The notes: generated from the letters alone by a model not told the origin. Counted from the first letter of the stretch, positions 1-7,989 are shown. The stretch is 41,401 bases of DNA from an uncultured Caryophanales bacterium (GCA_947168965.1 CAMVNW010000008.1:1-41401); one strand, 5' to 3'. Translations and numbers: made by a program.

Positions 1-461
1 TTTATATCTGTGGTTAAGCTTATTGAATTATTTTTAAAGTATATTATTAAGTTTTTTACTCTTCTAAAGTCTATATTTTTATCTATTACATCTATATCAT
101 ATTTTTCTTTATTATTTTTTATATCTTCATTTACTAGTTCCATTAGGTCATATCCTGAATTTTTTAGAGCTATTCCTACTACGTCTGTGCATACTCCATA
201 TTCATCGTTTGGATATCCAGTGTTATAGTATTTACTTTTATAGATTGGTTTTGTATTTATATATTCTCTAGTACTATTTAATATATCTGTTTGATCATCT
301 ATTCCATCTTTATCCTTATCTATTTTACTTTTATATGTTTCTATATTGAAGTCTTCATTTGTATATTTTTTATGTTCTATGTAGTTATTTCTATATAGAA
401 AGTATATTATTATGGTTATAAGTATTATTAATATTATAATTAATTTAGTTATTTTTTTCAT
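1..461 (-). CDS. DUF1287 family exported/membrane-anchored protein (3' end outside window)
   Basis: This gene is cut at its C-terminus by the window edge; about 153 residues are visible. The start ATG (461-459) overlaps the stop of the upstream CDF gene in a TAATG junction, so the two are translationally coupled. Residues 1-22 form a hydrophobic anchor after MKK. The rest carries the DUF1287 signature: YYNTGYPNDEYGVCTDVV, then GYDLMELVNEDI and a D-K-N-I-D-F-R-R-V-K-N-L block. The Cys in GVCTD is the conserved Cys of the family, whose fold is thought to be related to NlpC/P60-type papain-like hydrolases. The exact substrate is unknown to me. Family call is firm; enzymatic role is inference. 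Confidence 0.85.
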   Translation of the reverse strand, partial: MKKITKLIIILIILITIIIYFLYRNNYIEHKKYTNEDFNIETYKSKIDKDKDGIDDQTDILNSTREYINTKPIYKSKYYNTGYPNDEYGVCTDVVGIALKNSGYDLMELVNEDIKNNKEKYDIDVIDKNIDFRRVKNLIIYFKNNSISLTTDI

Positions 462-1345
462 TAGTGATGATGATGGTGATGATGTTCTTTGTGTTCTATT
501 TTACATGTTTTATGTTCGCATTTTTCTGTTTCTAGTTCTAATTCTATTGTTGAGTGACATATCCCATGTTCCTCTAGTTCTTCTCTTATTTGTTTTTTTA
601 TTTCTGAATCATATTTTTTTACTTGTGCATGAAGTGTTATGAAGTTATTGTATCCATCTATACTTCTTATATGAATATGATGTATGTCTATTACTCCTTT
701 TATTTCTTTTAAGTGATGTTTTAGTTCTTCTAGATTTATATTTTCTGGTGCCTTTTCTAGGAATAGGTCTAATACTTCTTTTATATTTCTAGCTGCATGT
801 CTTAATATGAATAGCGCAACTCCAATTGATAATATTGCATCTATATATGTAATGTTTGTAAATTTTATTAATATTGATCCTATTAATACTACTATCCAGC
901 CTAATACGTCTTCTAACATATGTAGGTTTACTGATTTTTGATTTAGTGAGTCGCCTTCTTTTGTTGCCATGGCTGCTAGTGTATTTACTAATACTCCTAT
1001 TATGGATATTATAATCATTCCATTATAGTTTATTTCTTGTGGGTTGATTAATCTTTTTATTGCTTCATATATTACAAATATTGATCCTGTTAGTAGTATT
1101 GTAGATGTTATTATACTTCCTATTACTGAATATCTAATATATCCATATGTATATTTTTCATCTGGTTTTTTCTTACTTTTCTTTTCTAGTATGTATGATA
1201 GTCCAATACTTAGTGCATCTCCTATATCATGTACTGAGTCTGATAGTATTGCGATACTTCCAGTTATTATTCCTCCAAATAGTTCAAATATTGAGAATGA
1301 TAGGTTTAATAAAAATGCGATTAATATATTTTTTTCTGTTTTCAT
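461..1345 (-). CDS. Cation diffusion facilitator (CzcD/ZitB-like) divalent metal exporter
   Basis: A 294-residue CDF family transporter that exports Zn(II) or a similar divalent cation in exchange for protons across the cytoplasmic membrane. About six transmembrane helices occupy residues 8-190. The metal-site motif HDIGD (H39, D43) is in TM2 and a matching HMLEDVLGW (H/D) is in TM5. A C-terminal cytoplasmic ferredoxin-like domain (about 200-270) contains HHIHIRSIDG. The protein ends in a Cys/His-rich tail closing with seven consecutive His residues, a probable metal-sensing or buffering tail. The start is supported by AAAGGA eight bases upstream. The gene lies just downstream of a histidine phosphatase gene (11-nt gap) and overlaps the DUF1287 gene. 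Metal specificity cannot be read from sequence alone. Confidence 0.92.
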   Translation of the reverse strand: MKTEKNILIAFLLNLSFSIFELFGGIITGSIAILSDSVHDIGDALSIGLSYILEKKSKKKPDEKYTYGYIRYSVIGSIITSTILLTGSIFVIYEAIKRLINPQEINYNGMIIISIIGVLVNTLAAMATKEGDSLNQKSVNLHMLEDVLGWIVVLIGSILIKFTNITYIDAILSIGVALFILRHAARNIKEVLDLFLEKAPENINLEELKHHLKEIKGVIDIHHIHIRSIDGYNNFITLHAQVKKYDSEIKKQIREELEEHGICHSTIELELETEKCEHKTCKIEHKEHHHHHHH

Positions 1346-1356
1346 ATTATTCCTTT

Positions 1357-2010
1357 CTATACACCATGATTATATGGTATATCTTCGAATTCTATTAATT
1401 CGATATCTTTTATTTTATTTTCTTCAAAAGTCAATTTAAATACCTCTGGTGCGTTTATTGGTTTATCAAATACTATTTTATTATTGAATTGATATTTAAG
1501 TTTTTTATCTATTATGCTTATCAATTTACAATATTTTAATAAATAGAATGTTATTGCGTATCCATGTGAGAAGATTGCGATTCTTTTGTCTTTATGTTCT
1601 TTTAATATTTCTGTTATTGCTTCATCCATTCTATTTCTTACGTCTTTTTGTGATTCTCCTCCAACTGTTTTGAAGTTTTCGTCTTTGTATTGTCTTTCAA
1701 ACCAATCAGGATAGTATTTATCATTTGCAAGTCCTACTCTTCTTTCATCTAGTCTATCGTCTATTGTGACACTCAAGTTTTGTTTTTCTAATAAGTATTT
1801 GGCTGTTTGTAATGTTCTTACACAGTTTGATGCATATACTACGTCTATGTTTTTTAGTTCTTCTTTTTCACTTAGTAGTTTAGCTCTTGACTCTCCATCG
1901 CTCGATAGTATTATTTTTTCATTAAGTATTAGTTTATCTTGATTAGTTTTATATTTTATTTTATTTAATGGCATTCTTACTGAATGTCTTATTAAGTATA
2001 ATGTTGTCAT
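1357..2010 (-). CDS. Histidine phosphatase (phosphoglycerate mutase-like) family protein
   Basis: A 217-residue cytosolic protein of the histidine phosphatase superfamily. The phospho-accepting motif is LIRHSVR at residues 6-12 (R8-H9), with Ser in place of the usual Gly of RHG. Other expected elements are a SNCVRTLQTA block (second Arg), LDERRVG (acid/base region) and FSHGYAI (second catalytic His, about residue 146). Members remove phosphate from small metabolites or phosphoproteins; the substrate here is not predictable. A -10-like TATAAT and an AAGGGTGATTAA ribosome-binding region precede the start, so it probably heads a three-gene unit with the CDF and DUF1287 genes. Confidence 0.85.
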   Translation of the reverse strand: MTTLYLIRHSVRMPLNKIKYKTNQDKLILNEKIILSSDGESRAKLLSEKEELKNIDVVYASNCVRTLQTAKYLLEKQNLSVTIDDRLDERRVGLANDKYYPDWFERQYKDENFKTVGGESQKDVRNRMDEAITEILKEHKDKRIAIFSHGYAITFYLLKYCKLISIIDKKLKYQFNNKIVFDKPINAPEVFKLTFEENKIKDIELIEFEDIPYNHGV

Positions 2011-2100
2011 TTAATCACCCTTTTAATTATATCAAAAATATTTAGTTTTTTTCTAGGTTTGGATGATAAGTATTTATTTGTTTTACGTTTTATTGATTAT

Positions 2101-2123
2101 TAAAAGGAATCTTATGATTCCTT
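2101..2123 (-). terminator. Rho-independent terminator overlapping the stop of the IseA-like gene
   Basis: Perfect 8-bp arms AAGGAATC / GATTCCTT with a TTAT loop that contains the stop codon. On the minus strand the hairpin is followed by TTTTAATAA. Confidence 0.7.
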
Positions 2124-2696
2124 ATTGTATACGTCTTGGTATTCGTTTATTACCCAGTTATTGTTTTCTTTTATTAGTGTTGCTTTCATATTGAATGATT
2201 CTTTTGGATTTAGTTCGTTTTCTATTGTTTCAAATGTTCCTTCTACTTCTATATAGTCTTTTGTTTTGTTTATGTTTGTTATGTTAAAACTATTTTGTTG
2301 GTATTGTAAGTCGCTTACTTCTTTTGCTAGACAATATAGTTTGTCTTGTTTTTCTTTGAAGTTTTTTATTAAGTTTTCGTTTATGTATTTTTCTGATATA
2401 AATGTTTTATAGTAGTTTTTTGTTTCTTCTATTGTGTTAAATGTTTTTGTATTTATATAGTATACTTCGTATGTATCACTATAGTTTAGTTCTCCACAAT
2501 AGTTTGATGAGTGTTTTTCAAAGATGTTGTTATAGTATTTTTCCATTGTAGTTAGTACTATATTATTTATTTCTTCTGTTGTTGGTTCTATTTCTTCTTT
2601 TGGTTTAAAAAAATTTTTTGTAAATATTAAACATATTACTATACATGTTGTTATTACTATTGAATTTATTAATATTAGTCCTATTTTTTCTTTCAT
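2112..2696 (-). CDS. Membrane-anchored protein, IseA-like (possible DL-endopeptidase inhibitor)
   Basis: A 194-residue protein with one N-terminal transmembrane segment (about 7-27) and an extracytoplasmic domain. The middle and end (YINENLIKNF, KLYCLAKE, DYIEVEGTFE, then a final NNWVINEYQ strand) follow the pattern I associate with IseA/YoeB inhibitors of cell-wall DL-endopeptidases. That family matches helices with a cystatin-like sheet. Two Cys residues (Y-C-G and Y-C-L) could pair. Its ATG overlaps the stop of the upstream DUF2779 gene (ATGA), so the two are co-translated although no functional link is obvious. The family assignment is from remembered motifs only; an NTF2-like lipid or wall-binding domain is an alternative. 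Confidence 0.45.
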   Translation of the reverse strand: MKEKIGLILINSIVITTCIVICLIFTKNFFKPKEEIEPTTEEINNIVLTTMEKYYNNIFEKHSSNYCGELNYSDTYEVYYINTKTFNTIEETKNYYKTFISEKYINENLIKNFKEKQDKLYCLAKEVSDLQYQQNSFNITNINKTKDYIEVEGTFETIENELNPKESFNMKATLIKENNNWVINEYQDVYNKES

Positions 2697-4150
2697 ACTA
2701 TCTCCTTTAGTTTTTCATATATTTTTACCATTGCGTATGTGTCTAATTCACAGTATCTTAGTAGTCTTTCTCTTATGTATTTTTGTTCTTCTTCTTTCTT
2801 ATTTATTAGGTCTTGAAATGATGACATTGCTTCTCCACCATTATGTATTAGGTCTAGGTTTTTATAGTTTAGTGATGGATCATCTGGGAAAAGTGCGGGT
2901 AGAACGTATTTTATTGAGTATGATCCATGCATGTCTTTTGTATAGTAATATCCTTTTTGAAATGGTATCATTAAATCTTTTATGTTATCGTGTATATTCA
3001 TTAGGTGTTCACTTAAGTCTGGATATAGTTTTGATAGTCTTTTTATTACTCCTTTTTCAAATCCCATATTGTATGCGAGTGTTGTTGTATTTTTTGGTAT
3101 ATCTTTTACTAGTTGTTCTGCTAATGCTCTTCTAGGATCTGTTCCTGCTTGTGCTAGAAATTCTTTATGTTTTAAGTTTGATTCAATATAGTGTAGTGAG
3201 TATTGAAATGGAATTTGCTCGTATGGGCTTACATTATTGTATAAAGGTATTGGCATTTGATATGTTTCGAAGTCTAGGAAGTATATTGGTTCTTTTAATG
3301 TGTTTAAGAATTCTTTTATTTTAACTTTGTCTATATAGTCTTCTTTATTATATAGTTCGTATTCTAGGATTTTTTTTGTATTTTCGTTTATTTCTTCTTT
3401 TAATAGGTCTTCGTAACTATATATTCCTTTTTTATATAGTTTTAGTTTTTGTCTTGTTTGCATTCTTGGTATATCGAATATGTTTTTTTCTGGTAGATGT
3501 TTTGTACAATATTTAAAGAATGGACATGGATATGGTTTGAAGCAATTTTCGTCTATATCTTTTATTTCTTCACTTTTTTCAACATATTCATTTATTTCTT
3601 TTATGTTGTTTTTTACTGTTTCTTGCAAGTCTTTAATCTCTTTTGTTATGTCTTGTTTTATAAATAGTTGATCTAGGTCTAAGTCACCAATTCTTATATA
3701 ATTACTGTTTATATGTACTAGTGATACTTTTGTTACTTTTAGGCCTAGACTAGTTAATACATAGTATTGATATGATGCATCATTTATATAGATGTCTTTT
3801 AGTTCTGTTGAACTTTTTATTTCATATATTTCATATGAGTTATTGTTCTTTTTTAATATGTCTACACTACAGAAGTTATTTTTATAGTTGAATGATGCTT
3901 CTGTTATTATTACGTCTTTATAGCTATCTATTGTATTTATTGTGTCTTCTATCATTTGTGGTAGATTTTCTCTATATTCTATATTTATATGACTACCAAA
4001 TAAGTATCTAGCTACTTCATGTATGTCATTACCTTGTTCTAGGATTCTATCGTTATTTGTTTCTTCTTTTTCTTCAGGTTTATGTTTTTCTAACCATAGT
4101 ATTTTTTTACATTGTATACCTCTACAATATGATGATTTTGATAGATTCAT
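2693..4150 (-). CDS. DUF2779 protein: Cas4-like Fe-S nuclease fused to RNase H-fold exonuclease-like domain
   Basis: A 485-residue predicted nucleic-acid processing protein. The N-terminal half resembles Cas4/AddB-type PD-(D/E)XK nucleases: LSKSSYCRGIQCKKILWL with C14, H44, D97, and the E110-I-K112 motif. Three Cys (C203, C209, C215) form the rest of a probable 4Fe-4S site. A helical linker with TRQKLKLYKKGIYSYEDLL (helix-hairpin-helix-like, about 232-250) follows. The C-terminal DUF2779 domain starts at YFLDFETYQMP (D293, E295) and contains PFQYSLH, YNMGFEK, DLMIPF, GSYSIKYVLPAL and CELDTYAM, which fit a DEDD exonuclease-like fold. The family is known by sequence; its biological role is not established. 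It precedes the IseA-like gene with a 4-nt overlap. Confidence 0.85.
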   Translation of the reverse strand: MNLSKSSYCRGIQCKKILWLEKHKPEEKEETNNDRILEQGNDIHEVARYLFGSHINIEYRENLPQMIEDTINTIDSYKDVIITEASFNYKNNFCSVDILKKNNNSYEIYEIKSSTELKDIYINDASYQYYVLTSLGLKVTKVSLVHINSNYIRIGDLDLDQLFIKQDITKEIKDLQETVKNNIKEINEYVEKSEEIKDIDENCFKPYPCPFFKYCTKHLPEKNIFDIPRMQTRQKLKLYKKGIYSYEDLLKEEINENTKKILEYELYNKEDYIDKVKIKEFLNTLKEPIYFLDFETYQMPIPLYNNVSPYEQIPFQYSLHYIESNLKHKEFLAQAGTDPRRALAEQLVKDIPKNTTTLAYNMGFEKGVIKRLSKLYPDLSEHLMNIHDNIKDLMIPFQKGYYYTKDMHGSYSIKYVLPALFPDDPSLNYKNLDLIHNGGEAMSSFQDLINKKEEEQKYIRERLLRYCELDTYAMVKIYEKLKEIV

Positions 4151-4209
4151 ATTATTACCTTCTTTTTTTTATTATAACATATATTTTTTTATTATTTAAG
4201 AAATAGTAA

Positions 4210-4233
4210 AATAAAAGCACCATTTTTTGGTGC
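4210..4233 (-). terminator. Rho-independent terminator of the alpha-CTD-like/coiled-coil pair
   Basis: Arms GCACC / GGTGC (4217-4221, 4229-4233) with a T-rich loop. On the minus strand the tail is TTTTATTTT. Confidence 0.75.
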
Positions 4234-4238
4234 ATATT

Positions 4239-4388
4239 TTATATTTTTTTTAGTTCTTCTAATATTTGTTCTTTTTTTGTTATTCTTCTTTTTATTATAT
4301 TCATTTCTGCTTCTAGATCAGCTATTACTTGTTCTAGTTTTTCTAATTCTATATCTATTGTTTCTAATATTTTTTGTTTATTTTCCAT
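4239..4388 (-). CDS. Small coiled-coil protein (49 aa), partner of the alpha-CTD-like protein
   Basis: A 49-residue ORF beginning MENKQKILETIDIELEKLEQ and ending EEMNIIKRR-type charged helix, EELKKI. It is entirely predicted helix with a heptad spacing of I/L residues. Its ATG (4388-4386) lies inside the last codons of the upstream 233-residue gene (11-nt overlap), with GGAAAG a few bases before it, and a terminator follows the stop directly. Length and overlap suggest a co-expressed subunit that pairs with the upstream protein's C-terminal coiled coil. That pairing is inference; no family is recognised. Confidence 0.6.
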   Translation of the reverse strand: MENKQKILETIDIELEKLEQVIADLEAEMNIIKRRITKKEQILEELKKI

Positions 4389-5079
4389 TTTTCTTTCCAT
4401 CTCTTTTTACTGAATTAATTACTTCATTTAATTGGTTATCAATGTCTTGTTCTTTTGATTCAAGGAATCTTTTTTCTTCCATCATTTCTTTGTATGTTTT
4501 TAATAGTTCTTGTTTTTTTTCTATTCTTTCTGTTCTTTCGTTTATTTCTTCTGTTAATGAGTTTACTTGTTTATTTAGTTTTAATTGTTCTTCTATTTCT
4601 TCACTATAGTTACAGATTATTTGTCCTTCTTCTTCTGTTATGTCTATTCCTAGTTTTTTTAGTTTTTCTGTTATGTCTTTTAATACAACTTTTTGAAATG
4701 GTGTTTTTAATACTCTTTGATTTAATATTATTAATAAATCTTTTACTGTGTTTATGTTAGCTCTTTTTAGTGTATTATAACTTTTTATATTTAAATTTAG
4801 TTTATCTATTGGTGTATCTACTGTATTTGTTTCTGGTATTTGATTCTTTATTCTAAAACTAAATCTTTTTATGTTATTATCATATTCTAATCCATATTTT
4901 CTTAGTTTTATTTTTACTTCTATTATTTGTGATTTATCTAGTTTTTCTTCTAGTAGGTACCATTTTCCTATTATATCTCCTATTGTATTTATTTCTTCTT
5001 TAATTAAAATACGATATGTTGAATTCTTTAAGTCTATGTCTTCTATTATTATTTTTGATATTTCATTTAAATTTCTCAT
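4378..5079 (-). CDS. Protein with two RNA polymerase alpha-CTD-like domains and a C-terminal coiled coil
   Basis: A 233-residue protein. Residues about 88-150 match the C-terminal domain of RpoA closely: TPIDKLNLNIKSYNTLKRANI, VKDLL, then RVLKTPFQKVVLKDITEKLKKLGIDI. This is the same layout as the PVDDLELTVRS...TPNLGKKSLTEI stretch of E. coli alpha. Residues 8-72 form a second, diverged copy (EDIDLKNSTYRILIKEEINTIGDI ... EVKIKLRKYGLEY). From about 160 on it is charged coiled coil. There is no alpha N-terminal assembly domain, so it is not RpoA. The alpha-CTD fold binds UP-element DNA and activators, so DNA-binding or RNAP-competing regulation is an inference. A promoter lies at 5107-5134; a small coiled-coil gene overlaps its 3' end. 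Confidence 0.7.
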   Translation of the reverse strand: MRNLNEISKIIIEDIDLKNSTYRILIKEEINTIGDIIGKWYLLEEKLDKSQIIEVKIKLRKYGLEYDNNIKRFSFRIKNQIPETNTVDTPIDKLNLNIKSYNTLKRANINTVKDLLIILNQRVLKTPFQKVVLKDITEKLKKLGIDITEEEGQIICNYSEEIEEQLKLNKQVNSLTEEINERTERIEKKQELLKTYKEMMEEKRFLESKEQDIDNQLNEVINSVKRDGKKNGK

Positions 5080-5106
5080 TATATCTCCCCTTTTTTGAAC
5101 ATCAAT

Positions 5107-5134
5107 ATTATATACTAATTATTAAAAAAGTCAA
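5107..5134 (-). promoter_or_regulatory. Sigma-A-type promoter for the alpha-CTD-like gene
   Basis: On the minus strand: TTGACT (5134-5129), 16-bp spacer, TATAAT (5112-5107). This lies about 28 bases upstream of the start codon. Confidence 0.75.
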
Positions 5135-5151
5135 ATTTTAGAGAAATTTAT

Positions 5152-5207
5152 AAAAAAAACTCAATAATGATGTCTCCTATTTGGGATTCACATCAAAATT
5201 GAGTTTT
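5152..5207 (-). terminator. Long rho-independent terminator after valS
   Basis: Outer arms AAAACTCAAT / ATTGAGTTTT enclose an inner TGATGT / ACATCA and TCC / GGA pairing. An eight-T run follows on the minus strand. It separates valS from the alpha-CTD-like gene. Confidence 0.85.
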
Positions 5208-5210
5208 ATA

Positions 5211-7616
5211 TTAATTATCAGTTTTTAGTTCGATTTTTTCTATTTTGAAGCCGTTATCTTGGTTTTTGATTTTTATATTTTCAATAAATAGTGTTGCTTT
5301 GAAGTCTTTCATGCAATTATTTAGTGCTTCTTCTATTTCTTTGTCTGTGCTTAATTCTAGATATTCTATTGGTGTTTTTAATGACATGTTGTTGTTTGAT
5401 TTTTCACCTCTTGCTTCACTTATTATTTCAATTATTGAGTTTCCATTTTTTATTTCTTTATTGAAATCATAGTTTAATGGTTTTATTTCTGTTATATGTA
5501 TTGATTGTTTTTCTTTATATAATTCTTGATATATTTCTTCTGTTATAAATGGGAAGAATATACTGAAGTCTTGTAGTAGTTTATATAGTAGTATATATAT
5601 TGTTTTTTGTCCTGAGTATCTTGGAGTACTACCAAATTCTTCTGGTCTATATAGTCTATGTTTTACTATTTCTATGTAGTTGTCACAGAAGTTCCAAAAA
5701 AATTTTTCTAGTGTATTTAGCGCTAGTCCTATTTCGTAGTTATCTAGATGTTTTATGTATGTTTCTTCCATTTTTTGATAGTTTCCTATTATCCATTTAT
5801 CTATGTATTCAAATTCTTTAAAGTCTTTATCTTTATAGTCTTGTAGATGCATTTCTATGAATTTTGAAACGTTCCATATTTTATTTATTAGTTTTTTTCC
5901 TCTTAGGAATGTTTCTTCATTGAATATTATATCTGTTCCTAGTTTACCAGATCCTGCCCAGTATCTTACTACGTCTGCTCCATAGTTTTCTAATAGTTCG
6001 AATGGTTCCATTTTTGAGTTTTGTTTTCTTTTTGATATTTTTTCTCCCTTATTTGCCATAACGAATCCTGAAATCATTATATTGTTCCATGGTTTTATAT
6101 TAAAGTTATAGTAGCTTTTTACTATACTATAGAAGTCCCATGTTCTTATGATATCGTGTGCATTGCATCTTAATCCCATTGGTTTTAGTAGGTTTTCTAG
6201 TGAGTCTTTTTCTTTGTATTTCATGTTTAATAATGGTGTTATACTTGATGTTTGCCATGTATCCATTATGTCTTTTTCTGGTATGAATTCGTTGCATCCA
6301 CAACTACATGGTTGTTTTGGTTTATCTATTAGTGGGTTTACTGGTAGGTCTTCAATATTAGCTAGTATTGTTTTTTTACAGTTTTTACAGTACCATACTG
6401 GAAATGGTACTCCAAAGTATCTTTGTCTTGATATGCACCAGTCCCACATTATGTTTTCTACCCATTCGTTGTATCTAGTATGCATGTGTTTTGGATACCA
6501 GTTTATTTCGTTTCCTAGTTTTATGAAGTCTTCTTTATGATTCATTATGTCTATGAACCATTGATTCATTATTGTGTATTCTACTTCTTTACCACATCTT
6601 TCATGTGTTTGTACTTCGTGTTCTAGTTCTTCTTGTTTTATTAGATATCCTTGTTGTTTAAAGTCTTCTATTATTTTTTCTCTTGCTTGTTTTATTTTTA
6701 GTCCACCGTAGTTAGGTATTTCTTCTACTATTTTTCCATCATTTGTGAATATATTTTTTAGTGGAAGGTTATATTTTTTCCACCATTCTATATCTGTTTG
6801 ATCTCCAAATGTACAGCACATAACTATTCCTGTTCCTTTGTTTTCGTCTACTTTTTCGTCTGCCATTATTGGTACTTCTATGTCTAATATTGGTATATGA
6901 GCTGTTTTACCTATTAGGTGGTTGTTATTTTTATCGTTTGGATTTATGAATATAGCAACTATTGCTGGGATTAGTTCTGGTCTAGTTGTAGCTATTGTGA
7001 ATGTTTCTTTTTCTGTTGTTTCGTAATTGATGTAGTTAAATGTTGTTTTTATTGTTTTTGTTTCTAGTTCTGCTTGTGCGATTGATGTTAAGCATTCGTT
7101 ACACCATAGCGCTGGACTTTCTTTGTGGTAGCATTTGTTTTTTTCTACTAGTTCTATAAAGTTTAGTTGACTTATTTTTTGAGATGATTTACTTACTGTT
7201 TTATAGGCATTATCTATATCTGCACTAAATCCTGCTCGTTTGAATAGTGTTTTGAAGTCGTCTTCGTATTTGTTTGTTGTTTCAAAACATAGTTTATTAA
7301 ATTCTTCTCTTCCTATTTCGTGTGCTCTTTTATTTTGTTCTCTTTCTACTAGTCTTTCACTAGGTAGTCCATTGTCATCAAATCCGAATGGATAGAATAC
7401 GTTATATCCTCTTAGTCTTTTATATCTAGCAATCATTTCTGCTTGTGAGTATGAGAATATGTGCCCTATATGTATTTTTCCATTAACGGTTGGTGGTGGT
7501 GTATCTATTGAGTATATTTCTCTTTGATCTGGTTTAAATTCATAGATTTTGTTTTTATTCCAATAATCTATCCATTTTATTTCTTTTTCTTTGTAATCAT
7601 ATTTTTTATCTAACAT
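5211..7616 (-). CDS. valS: Valyl-tRNA synthetase, archaeal/rickettsial-type
   Basis: An 801-residue class I tRNA synthetase that charges tRNA-Val in the cytoplasm. The HIGH motif is at 49-52 after PPPTVNGK. The CP1 editing domain has TIATTRPE (208-214). Zinc-type Cys pairs are WCNEC (171-175), YCKNC (409-413) and CSCGC (437-441). WDWCISRQRYFGVPFPVWYC is typical. The KMSKS loop is altered to KISKR (526-530), followed by KQNSKMEP. VFYPFGFDDNGLPSERLVE and the ~800-residue length without the long C-terminal coiled coil match the archaeal/alphaproteobacterial ValS subtype rather than the ordinary Bacillus ValS. The start is fixed by GGAGAG seven bases upstream. Expression is T-box controlled, and the GUA specifier supports valine. 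Confidence 0.93.
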   Translation of the reverse strand: MLDKKYDYKEKEIKWIDYWNKNKIYEFKPDQREIYSIDTPPPTVNGKIHIGHIFSYSQAEMIARYKRLRGYNVFYPFGFDDNGLPSERLVEREQNKRAHEIGREEFNKLCFETTNKYEDDFKTLFKRAGFSADIDNAYKTVSKSSQKISQLNFIELVEKNKCYHKESPALWCNECLTSIAQAELETKTIKTTFNYINYETTEKETFTIATTRPELIPAIVAIFINPNDKNNNHLIGKTAHIPILDIEVPIMADEKVDENKGTGIVMCCTFGDQTDIEWWKKYNLPLKNIFTNDGKIVEEIPNYGGLKIKQAREKIIEDFKQQGYLIKQEELEHEVQTHERCGKEVEYTIMNQWFIDIMNHKEDFIKLGNEINWYPKHMHTRYNEWVENIMWDWCISRQRYFGVPFPVWYCKNCKKTILANIEDLPVNPLIDKPKQPCSCGCNEFIPEKDIMDTWQTSSITPLLNMKYKEKDSLENLLKPMGLRCNAHDIIRTWDFYSIVKSYYNFNIKPWNNIMISGFVMANKGEKISKRKQNSKMEPFELLENYGADVVRYWAGSGKLGTDIIFNEETFLRGKKLINKIWNVSKFIEMHLQDYKDKDFKEFEYIDKWIIGNYQKMEETYIKHLDNYEIGLALNTLEKFFWNFCDNYIEIVKHRLYRPEEFGSTPRYSGQKTIYILLYKLLQDFSIFFPFITEEIYQELYKEKQSIHITEIKPLNYDFNKEIKNGNSIIEIISEARGEKSNNNMSLKTPIEYLELSTDKEIEEALNNCMKDFKATLFIENIKIKNQDNGFKIEKIELKTDN

Positions 7617-7617
7617 T

Positions 7618-7696
7618 TTAATCTCTCCTTCTTTTTTTATATATTTTAATTAAAACATCAGACTCGTACATAATCACCCTTTAATATATATTTCAT
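7618..7696 (-). other. Two possible leader micro-ORFs between the T-box terminator and valS
   Basis: Downstream of the T-box terminator, AGGAGA precedes an ATG at 7696-7694 that opens a 12-codon frame, MKYILKGDYVRV, stopping at 7658. Inside it, AAAGGGTGATT precedes a second ATG (7671-7669) that opens a 17-codon frame, MYESDVLIKIYKKRRRD. That frame stops at 7618, one base before the valS ATG. Both have credible ribosome-binding sites. They may be chance ORFs or translational-coupling leaders; there is no homology evidence. Confidence 0.35.
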
Positions 7697-7720
7697 GTTT
7701 ATCATCTCCTATTTTTTATT

Positions 7721-7955
7721 AAAAAAAGAGCAAGTCATCCTAAAGGACGAATTGCTCGTGGTACCACCTTAATTTATAGTATTTCTACTATCTTGAAGTC
7801 TTAATGCGACTAACATTATATCTTACTTTTATTTCAGATATACAACTCCCAAGCTACCTTCAATTAGTTTTCGTTAAGAAAGACTTTCAGTCGGTGATCT
7901 TTCATTCCTACTAACTACTAATCTAATTTACTCCTCTTGTTCTTCGTTTTTATGT
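7721..7955 (-). promoter_or_regulatory. T-box riboswitch (tRNA-Val) controlling valS
   Basis: The T-box sequence AAGGTGGTACCACG is at 7770-7757 (minus strand). The downstream terminator has arms GAGCAA / TTGCTC (7757-7728) followed by seven T. The Stem I region (about 7945-7840) shows AGTCGG/AAAGATC-type distal elements. In the specifier loop GAAG-GTA-GCTTGG, GTA is at 7857-7855 and reads as a valine codon. Uncharged tRNA-Val would pair with the specifier and with the T-box bulge to prevent termination. The layout is standard for the class; the exact Stem I boundaries are approximate. Confidence 0.9.
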
Positions 7956-7960
7956 GTTTA

Positions 7961-7989
7961 ATATTATCACTTTTATTGAGGTTTGTCAA
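7961..7989 (-). promoter_or_regulatory. Sigma-A promoter of the valS T-box transcript
   Basis: Minus strand: TTGACA (7989-7984), 17-bp spacer, TAATAT (7966-7961). The -35 matches consensus exactly, and the promoter sits just upstream of the T-box leader. Confidence 0.85.

Noticed and set aside
1044-1439. Plus-strand ORFs opposite the CDF gene
   Set aside because: Hydrophobic low-complexity translations that mirror T-rich antisense of a clear minus-strand gene; no ribosome site. The same reasoning removes the other plus-strand frames except 41109-41401.
4378-5079. The alpha-CTD-like protein as RNA polymerase subunit alpha (rpoA)
   Set aside because: It lacks the N-terminal assembly domain and the ribosomal-protein context; only the C-terminal-domain fold is shared.
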